NCBI GenBank assembly: GCA_003216415.1
Contig: QCIY01000008.1
Coordinates: 22,746 to 86,745 of the forward strand
From: Prochlorococcus sp. AG-402-O16
Lineage (GTDB): Bacteria; Cyanobacteriota; Cyanobacteriia; PCC-6307; Cyanobiaceae
DNA length: 64,000 nucleotides
Direction: 5' to 3'
Of this stretch, positions 58,327-64,000 are shown piece by piece (position 1 is the first letter of the stretch; each line of letters opens with the position of its first letter). A program made the translations under genes and the position numbers. The notes beneath the pieces were generated by a model that saw only the letters and a list, made by a program, of their open reading frames with translations, had not been told where the DNA came from and ran no database searches.

Positions 58327-59937
58327 TTAATTTGATTCAGTTAACTTTTCTTGAGAGGCCTTTATTAAACCTTTAAATAAAGGATGAGGTTTGCCAGGTC
58401 TGGATAAAAACTCAGGATGATATTGACATGCTAAGAAGTAAGGATGATTTTCTAACTCAATTAACTCTACCAATCTTCCATCTGGTGATGTACCGCTAAT
58501 TTTGTATCCAGAATTTAAAAAACTTTGTTTGTAGTAATTATTAAATTCATATCTATGTCGATGCCTCTCATAAATAACATCTTCATCATACAAGTGTTTT
58601 CCAGTTGTATTATTTGTCAATCTACATGGATAAACTCCAAGTCTCATTGTCCCACCTAAATCAACTACATCTTCCTGTTCTGGTAATAAATGTATCACTG
58701 GATGGGGAGTATTTGGGTCTAGTTCTGAACTAGATGCATCTGGAAGATTAGCTACATTTCTAGCCCATTCTATAACTGCACATTGCATACCAAGGCACAA
58801 ACCTAAAAAGGGAATTTTATTTTCTCTTGCGAATTTTATAGCCGAAATTTTTCCATTGACTCCTCTATTGCCAAATCCCCCAGGTACGACAATTGCATCA
58901 ACTTCATCTAAGTAAGTTTCTGCTGAATTTTTTTCTATCATTTCAGCACTTACCCAATGTAAATCTAATAAAGCCTTTTGTTCAATGCATGCATGTCTTA
59001 AAGCTTCAACAACGGATAAATATGCATCTCCAAGTTCAATGTATTTACCTACAAGAGCAACTTTTATTGGAGCTCCAGGATTTCTTAGATTGTGTATCAG
59101 TTTTTCCCAATGTTTTAAATCACATTTTTTATCTTCAAGTTCTAAATACTTCAGGGTTTCTTTGCATAAACCTTCTTTTTTTAAAGAAAGAGGCACAGAA
59201 TAAATACTGTCTGCGTCTAATGCTTCAATTACAGAGTTAATACTGACACCGCAAAATCCGCTAAGCTTCTTTTTAAGACTTTCATTGACAGATTTATCAC
59301 TTCGGCATACAAGTAAATCTGGCTGAATTCCAATTGATCTTAATTCTTTTACTGAATGTTGTGTTGGTTTAGTTTTTATTTCGCCAGAGGTTTTGATGTA
59401 AGGAAGTAATGTTACGTGTATGTATGCAACATCATTCCTATGTACATCATTTTTGAATTCTCTTATTGCCTCTAAAAAAGGTAAAGATTCAATATCACCA
59501 ACTGTTCCACCAATTTCAGTAATAATAATATCTGCATTGCTGTTGGCGGCTACTCTATGAATTCTTTCTCTTATTTCTCCTGTTATGTGAGGGATTACTT
59601 GCACAGTTCCACCATTATAACTACCTCTTCTTTCTTTATTAATAACTGCTTGATAGATAGATCCCGTAGTCACACTATTTAACCTAGTCATTGCAGTATC
59701 AGTAAATCTTTCATAGTGACCTAAATCCAGATCGGTTTCAGCCCCATCTTCGGTTACAAATACTTCTCCATGTTGGAAAGGACTCATTGTTCCTGGGTCA
59801 ACATTTAGATATGGATCGAGTTTTAATATTGAAACAGTATATCCTCTAGACTTTAATAATCGTCCTAAGCTTGCAGCTACAATTCCTTTACCAATGCTAG
59901 AAACTACTCCCCCGGTGACAAAAACAAATTTTGACAT
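58327..59937 (-). CDS. pyrG: CTP synthase
   Basis: PyrG aminates UTP to CTP with ATP and glutamine and is allosterically controlled by GTP. The synthetase domain has [35 protein letters not shown] and [11 protein letters not shown]. The C-terminal class-I glutaminase has [11 protein letters not shown] and the nucleophile block [17 protein letters not shown] (about residues 373-389). H and E of the triad are in CQYHPEF. Length is 536 residues. A strong AGGAGG lies 22 bases before the ATG and is out of normal spacing; a six-codon frame starting with GTG ends in the TAATG of the start. Confidence 0.98.
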   Translation of the reverse strand: MSKFVFVTGGVVSSIGKGIVAASLGRLLKSRGYTVSILKLDPYLNVDPGTMSPFQHGEVFVTEDGAETDLDLGHYERFTDTAMTRLNSVTTGSIYQAVINKERRGSYNGGTVQVIPHITGEIRERIHRVAANSNADIIITEIGGTVGDIESLPFLEAIREFKNDVHRNDVAYIHVTLLPYIKTSGEIKTKPTQHSVKELRSIGIQPDLLVCRSDKSVNESLKKKLSGFCGVSINSVIEALDADSIYSVPLSLKKEGLCKETLKYLELEDKKCDLKHWEKLIHNLRNPGAPIKVALVGKYIELGDAYLSVVEALRHACIEQKALLDLHWVSAEMIEKNSAETYLDEVDAIVVPGGFGNRGVNGKISAIKFARENKIPFLGLCLGMQCAVIEWARNVANLPDASSSELDPNTPHPVIHLLPEQEDVVDLGGTMRLGVYPCRLTNNTTGKHLYDEDVIYERHRHRYEFNNYYKQSFLNSGYKISGTSPDGRLVELIELENHPYFLACQYHPEFLSRPGKPHPLFKGLIKASQEKLTESN

Positions 59938-59966
59938 TAAATATTTTTAATTAACACAGCCTCCTT
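59937..59966 (-). promoter_or_regulatory. pyrG leader with displaced Shine-Dalgarno and six-codon mini-frame
   Basis: On the minus strand AAGGAGG (59960-59966) is followed two bases later by GTG (59957-59955), then TTA ATT AAA AAT ATT and a TAA whose last A is the A of the pyrG ATG. The distance from AGGAGG to the ATG is 22 bases, longer than usual. It may be chance, or a coupled leader peptide. Confidence 0.4.
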
Positions 59967-60011
59967 ACATTTTATTTAAACAAAAAACTTTTAGAACATC
60001 CATATATATTC

Positions 60012-61808
60012 TTATTCATCAATTGTTATTTCAATATCCAATTCTTTTAATTGTGATTCAGAGACATTTGAAGGGGCATTTGTGAGAAGACATTTTGCTT
60101 GTTGATTTTTTGGAAAAGCAATGGTTTCTCTGATTGAATCTGCACCTATGATAAGCATGGTAATACGATCTAATCCAAACGCTATCCCACCATGAGGAGG
60201 AGCACCCATTTCTAAGGCTTCTATTAAAAATCCAAATTTTTCATCAATCTCTTTATCAGTAAGTCCTACCGTTTTCAAAACCTCTCGTTGCAAGTTCGCT
60301 TCATGAATACGTAAAGAGCCACCTCCTAACTCCAATCCATTAAGAACTAAGTCATAAGCATTGGCTATAGAGTTCTCAATTTCTTTTTTTAAGTTTTCAG
60401 AATCTTTAGATTGTATATTTTTTGGAGAACAAAAAGGATGGTGTAAAGCTTCATATCTATTTTCCTCTTTATTTCTCTCAAACATCGGGAAATCAGTTAT
60501 CCATAAAAAATTCCATTTACTTTTATCAATGAGATTTAATTCTTTTGCGATATATTGTCTAACCCTATCTAATGACTGATTGACAATTTGTTTATCTCCA
60601 GCTCCTAAGAGGATTAAGTCTCCATCTTTTGCTTCTGTGATTTTTAAAATATCAGCTATATGCTCTTCACTTAAATTATTTTTAATTGCCCCAATAGTCT
60701 CAAGCTCATCTCTTTTGACCCTTATAAAGGCCAAACCACCAGCTCCAGCATCTTGAGCTACTTGGAAGATATCACCTCCTGGTTTAATTCTTACGTTGCT
60801 AATACTTGAATTACCTCCTTTGACTGTTATGGATTTTATATAACCTCCAGACTTAATTGCCTTTGTAAAAATATTAAATCCAATATCACCTAATACTCCT
60901 CCTAAATCTTTTAATAACATTTGATATCTAGTATCTGGTCTATCAGTACCGTAATTATCCATTGCTTCCTGCCATGACATTCTTGGAAAAGCATTATTAA
61001 AGTTAATATTTAACACTTCTTTCCATATTTTTTTTATAAGACTTTCATTAAAAGAAATTATTTCTTCTTCACTAATAAAGCTCATCTCAATATCTAATTG
61101 AGTAAACTCTGGCTGTCTATCTGCCCTTAAGTCTTCATCACGGAAACATTTTGCGATTTGATAATACTTGTCCAGGCCTCCAACCATTAAAAGTTGTTTA
61201 AATAGTTGTGGGGATTGAGGTAAAGCAAAAAATTCTCCATTTGAAAGACGGGCAGGAACAAGAAAATCGCGAGCGCCTTCTGGAGTTGACTTTGTAAGTA
61301 ATGGGGTTTCTACTTCTGTAAATTCAAAATTATCAAGAAATTCTCTAGCAACTTTAATAATCTTATGTCTTGTTTTTAAATTTTCTAGTAATTTTCCCCT
61401 TCTTAAATCAAGGTATCTATATTTTAATCTGAGTTCCTCTTTTGTATTTTCATAATCATGTATAGACACTGGAAAAGGTAAGTTTTTTTTAATTTGGTTG
61501 AGAATTTGCAAATCTTTAACCTTAAGCTCTAACTCTCCAGTACTTAAATTTGCATTTATGGAATCTTTGGGTCTTTCATTAATAATTCCGCTAACCATTA
61601 TTACTGTCTCATTTCTTAGAGTTTCTGCCTGCTTAAATAGATCTGCACCATCATCGGGGTTAATTGTTATTTGTAGGAATCCACTATGGTCTCTTAAATC
61701 AATAAAAATTACACCACCATGATCTCTTCTTCTATCTACCCATCCGCATAAATTAACTAATTTACCAATATCTGTATTATTGAGTTCTTCGCAAATTTTG
61801 TTTCTCAT
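60012..61808 (-). CDS. aspS: Aspartyl-tRNA synthetase
   Basis: AspS charges tRNA-Asp; in many bacteria lacking a complete Asn enzyme set it also misacylates tRNA-Asn. The OB-fold anticodon domain opens the protein ([23 protein letters not shown]). The class-II core follows with [23 protein letters not shown] (motif 1-2 region), [24 protein letters not shown] (motif 2) and the motif 3 block [13 protein letters not shown]. The bacterial GAD insertion is present between motifs 2 and 3. Length is 598 residues. Whether it is discriminating is not clear from sequence. pyrG follows downstream after 74 bases. Confidence 0.97.
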   Translation of the reverse strand: MRNKICEELNNTDIGKLVNLCGWVDRRRDHGGVIFIDLRDHSGFLQITINPDDGADLFKQAETLRNETVIMVSGIINERPKDSINANLSTGELELKVKDLQILNQIKKNLPFPVSIHDYENTKEELRLKYRYLDLRRGKLLENLKTRHKIIKVAREFLDNFEFTEVETPLLTKSTPEGARDFLVPARLSNGEFFALPQSPQLFKQLLMVGGLDKYYQIAKCFRDEDLRADRQPEFTQLDIEMSFISEEEIISFNESLIKKIWKEVLNINFNNAFPRMSWQEAMDNYGTDRPDTRYQMLLKDLGGVLGDIGFNIFTKAIKSGGYIKSITVKGGNSSISNVRIKPGGDIFQVAQDAGAGGLAFIRVKRDELETIGAIKNNLSEEHIADILKITEAKDGDLILLGAGDKQIVNQSLDRVRQYIAKELNLIDKSKWNFLWITDFPMFERNKEENRYEALHHPFCSPKNIQSKDSENLKKEIENSIANAYDLVLNGLELGGGSLRIHEANLQREVLKTVGLTDKEIDEKFGFLIEALEMGAPPHGGIAFGLDRITMLIIGADSIRETIAFPKNQQAKCLLTNAPSNVSESQLKELDIEITIDE

Positions 61809-61863
61809 CTAAGTTTGATTTATTTATCAATAACTTATAATAATTCGTTAAGGGTAAATTTAG

Positions 61864-62976
61864 TTAATAATTTTTTTTATAAAACGCCCTTTTTGTTATA
61901 ACCCCTTTGAATTTCTTGCCTCTTATTAATATTTGAACATCATTATTTATTAAGGCATGCGAAGTATTGATGTATGCAAAAGCTATAGCTTGTTGTTTAG
62001 TTGGAGACCAACTACCGCTTGTGATACTCCCAATATTTTCTTCACCTTTAAGAACTGTGCAACCTTTTCTTCCTATTGCTTTACCCTCTATAGAGAGACC
62101 AACTAACTTTTTTTGAATACCTAATCTTGACTGCTCTTCAAGAAATCTTCTTCCAAAGAATTCGTGATTATTTTCTAGATGTACTAGCCAGCCTAACCCT
62201 GCTTCATATGGAGAAGTTTCTTCATTTATGTCTTGACCATAAAGATGCATGCCTGCTTCAAGTCTAAGAGTATCTCTAGCTCCTAAACCACAAGGTGCAA
62301 CATTTTTGGAAATTGAGAAATCCCATAAATTAATTGCTGCTTTTTTAGATAAAAGTATTTCTAGACCATTTTCCCCTGTATATCCTGTCTTTGAAAAGAA
62401 AATTTTTTCTTTAGGCGAAATATGTTCAAAAATTTTATATTCGCATCCAAAGTTAGGGATATGTGAGATCGAAGATCCAATCCATTCTTCAAATAAATCG
62501 AATGAGTTTTTTCCCTGTAGTGCTAAAAGTACTTTGTCTTTTTTAAAGTTTGTTATAGAAATTTCATATTTATTTAAATTATTTTTTATCCACTGAAAAT
62601 CTTCTTCATATCTACTTGCATTAACTATTAACAATAATTCTGATATGTCATTTTCTTGTATACCAAGATCATAAATTATTAAGTCATCTATTATTCCTCC
62701 TTTATCATTCAGCATTACTGTATAAAGCCCCTGACCTTCTGAAAAGGAGTATAAATTAGTAGGAAAAAGTTTTTGAATATAATCCTTTGGATTGATTCCC
62801 TTAACAGATATCACACCCATATGAGAAATATCAAATAATCCTGCTGAAGATCTAACTGATTCATGCTCTTTAATTAATCCTGAAAATGATATGGGCATTT
62901 CCCAACCTGCAAAATCAACTAATTTTGCATTGGATTCAACATATTTTGAATAAAGAGGACTTTTTAGCAAATCCAT
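61864..62976 (-). CDS. gcvT: Aminomethyltransferase (glycine cleavage system T protein)
   Basis: GcvT transfers the methylene group from the lipoyl H-protein to THF, releasing ammonia. The family start [26 protein letters not shown] is followed by [14 protein letters not shown], and the THF/substrate regions [24 protein letters not shown] and [18 protein letters not shown] are present. The C-terminal GCTV...[11 protein letters not shown] ends the fold. Length is 370 residues. The H and P proteins are not in the window. aspS lies 55 bases downstream and speB 50 bases upstream on the same strand, so a common run of four or five genes is possible. Confidence 0.96.
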   Translation of the reverse strand: MDLLKSPLYSKYVESNAKLVDFAGWEMPISFSGLIKEHESVRSSAGLFDISHMGVISVKGINPKDYIQKLFPTNLYSFSEGQGLYTVMLNDKGGIIDDLIIYDLGIQENDISELLLIVNASRYEEDFQWIKNNLNKYEISITNFKKDKVLLALQGKNSFDLFEEWIGSSISHIPNFGCEYKIFEHISPKEKIFFSKTGYTGENGLEILLSKKAAINLWDFSISKNVAPCGLGARDTLRLEAGMHLYGQDINEETSPYEAGLGWLVHLENNHEFFGRRFLEEQSRLGIQKKLVGLSIEGKAIGRKGCTVLKGEENIGSITSGSWSPTKQQAIAFAYINTSHALINNDVQILIRGKKFKGVITKRAFYKKNY

Positions 62977-63026
62977 GAAATATTTTGTTTTTATTTAGTA
63001 TTTTTACACTGTAGTTTAGAAATTTT

Positions 63027-63908
63027 TTATTGCATATTTTCTAATGACAAAATTAAGCTTCTAAGTACTTTGGCTGCAACTATGCTACTTACTCCGCTTT
63101 TATCAATTTCTGGGGATAATTCTACAATATCTGAAGCGACAATTCTAAAGTCTTTTAAAGTTTTCAGTATTTCTTCAAAATCATTCCAAAAAAATCCTCC
63201 CGGTTCTGGAGTGCCCGTCCCTGCTAATAAACTGGGATCAAACCAATCTAAATCTATTGTTAAATAGATTGGAGACTTAGCGTATGGTAGAAGAGCTTGT
63301 TTTAACTCATGTGCATTTCCGCCTGGACAAAAGTTAACTAATTGGTTGTTGTTATGCATAATTTCAAATTCTTCCTTAGTCCCACTTCTAATTCCTACCT
63401 GCAAAATTTTCTTTTCAGGTAGCATTTCTAAGCATCTTTTCATAGTACAAGCATGACTATGTTCATTTCCTATATATGATTCTCTTAAATCTGCATGAGC
63501 ATCAAGTTGAACCAATATCAAATCTGGATATTTTTTCACTAATGCTTCAATAGCACCTCTTGTAATAGAGTGTTCGCCTCCAAGCATAATGGGACTGAGG
63601 CGTTTACTAATTAAATAATTTGTTGCTGATTTAACCGATTCAATAACGGACTTTGAGTCATTTTTATCAATTAGTATTGATCCAAAATCAACATACATAA
63701 TATCTTCTAAGTCTTTTTTTATTTTTGGACAATATGTTTCTAAGCAAGAACTGACTTGTCTTATTGCTTCTGGACCAAATCTTGCTCCTGGTTTAAACGA
63801 ACATGTCCCGTCATAATTAACTCCAAATATACCAATTAAGCAATTCTCAGGATTTCTTTTTGCTCCCATATAAATTGCATTTTCGTTATCAAATAAATTT
63901 TTTGTCAT
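63027..63908 (-). CDS. speB: Agmatinase-like ureohydrolase
   Basis: This binuclear-manganese ureohydrolase likely splits agmatine to putrescine and urea. Metal ligands are in GGEHSITRGAIE, QLDAHADLRESYIGNEHSHACTM and LTIDLDWFDPSL, and all expected His and Asp residues are present. Length is 293 residues. Related enzymes (guanidinobutyrase and others) share the fold, so the exact substrate is inferred. The gene upstream on the same strand is the 3' end of a spermidine-synthase-like gene one base away, which supports a polyamine role. Confidence 0.9.
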   Translation of the reverse strand: MTKNLFDNENAIYMGAKRNPENCLIGIFGVNYDGTCSFKPGARFGPEAIRQVSSCLETYCPKIKKDLEDIMYVDFGSILIDKNDSKSVIESVKSATNYLISKRLSPIMLGGEHSITRGAIEALVKKYPDLILVQLDAHADLRESYIGNEHSHACTMKRCLEMLPEKKILQVGIRSGTKEEFEIMHNNNQLVNFCPGGNAHELKQALLPYAKSPIYLTIDLDWFDPSLLAGTGTPEPGGFFWNDFEEILKTLKDFRIVASDIVELSPEIDKSGVSSIVAAKVLRSLILSLENMQ

Positions 63909-63909
63909 C

Positions 63910-64000
63910 TTATGAATCTAGTTCTTTTACAATTTTATTTGGCATCATTTTGAATGCTGCATTTTGAAAATTTAAATTCCAAATTTCACATCCTTTTTCT
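63910..64000 (-). CDS. speE: 3' end of a spermidine synthase-like gene (cut by window edge)
   Basis: Only the last 30 codons are in the window, ending at a TAA (complement at 63910-63912) one base before the speB start. The visible end reads ...CEIWNLNFQNAAFKM...VKELDS. It has the YxN/WN-L-N-F-x-A-A-F-x-x-P pattern typical of the C-terminus of spermidine synthases. Its position next to speB fits the speE-speB pair. The call is inference from a short tail and the neighbour. Confidence 0.6.
   Translation of the reverse strand, partial: EKGCEIWNLNFQNAAFKMMPNKIVKELDS

Noticed and set aside
58893..59240. 115-codon plus-strand frame antisense to pyrG
   Set aside because: The pyrG sequence is fully conserved across this stretch. 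The antisense frame is His/Leu/Gln-rich with no recognisable fold.
1..64000. Prophage, insertion sequence, defence island or horizontally acquired genomic island
   Set aside because: No integrase, transposase, restriction, toxin-antitoxin or tRNA-flanked island was seen. Gene content and composition look like core chromosome throughout.
1..64000. tRNA or rRNA genes and known picocyanobacterial small RNAs
   Set aside because: No T-loop-like GTTCRANTC with matching acceptor stem was found in the gaps, and no Yfr-like conserved core was noticed. A tRNAscan and covariance search would be needed to exclude small RNAs.

Overview
The window is a low-GC, densely packed bacterial chromosome segment that looks like a high-light-adapted Prochlorococcus, or a very close relative. 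The case rests on the A+T-rich sequence, tiny intergenic gaps, the Calvin-cycle type glyceraldehyde-3-phosphate dehydrogenase, cyanobacteria-specific families (DUF502, DUF3134, DUF1400, a sucrose-phosphate-synthase-like glycosyltransferase) and the order dnaN, PRC-barrel gene, purL, purF, gyrA-like, TPR gene, queG. That order is, from memory, the start of Prochlorococcus chromosome sequences. No database search was possible, so the strain is not named.

Left arm (1-24680). Reading away from dnaN toward position 1: dnaN, a PRC-barrel gene, purL and purF on the minus strand. Then come a gyrA/parC-like gene, a TPR gene and queG on plus. Next are DUF502, nusB, ftsY, an RsbU-type phosphatase, argH and an RRM RNA-binding protein on minus. 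dusA (plus) diverges from a minus-strand run of msrB, grpE, dnaJ, a TusA-like gene and rsgA. murC-murB-ybaB (plus) and the cut-off gap gene (minus) close the arm.

Centre (24681-25017). This 337-base gap is the only non-coding stretch over 300 bases. It holds several DnaA-box-like 9-mers, a TAG-triplet run next to a tandem pair of boxes, and an 11-base inverted repeat around very A+T-rich direct repeats. I read it as the likely replication origin.

Right arm (25018-64000): thrC, a DUF1400 gene, a UbiB-type kinase, recN, uvrA, a sucrose-phosphate-synthase-like gene, a small conserved-looking gene, mraY, DUF3134, a small membrane protein, argG, rpsF, aroE, dnaK, an FAD oxidase, purU, a ClC channel/antiporter, acnB, a DAHP synthase, a polyprenol/phytol kinase-like gene, a group-2-like sigma factor, ppk, an MFS transporter, cobA, pabC-pabB-queC-queE as one overlapping operon, pyrG, aspS, gcvT, speB and the 3' end of speE.

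The content is mostly core metabolism and information processing: purines, arginine, shikimate and folate precursors, queuosine, peptidoglycan, chaperones and DNA repair. I saw no rRNA or tRNA gene, CRISPR array, insertion sequence, prophage or defence island. I did not find a convincing undescribed system. The best leads are the fine structure of the origin candidate, the que/pab operon, the FtsY repeat array, the gyrase-A paralogue without a GyrA box, and the shortened sucrose-phosphate synthase that overlaps its neighbour.
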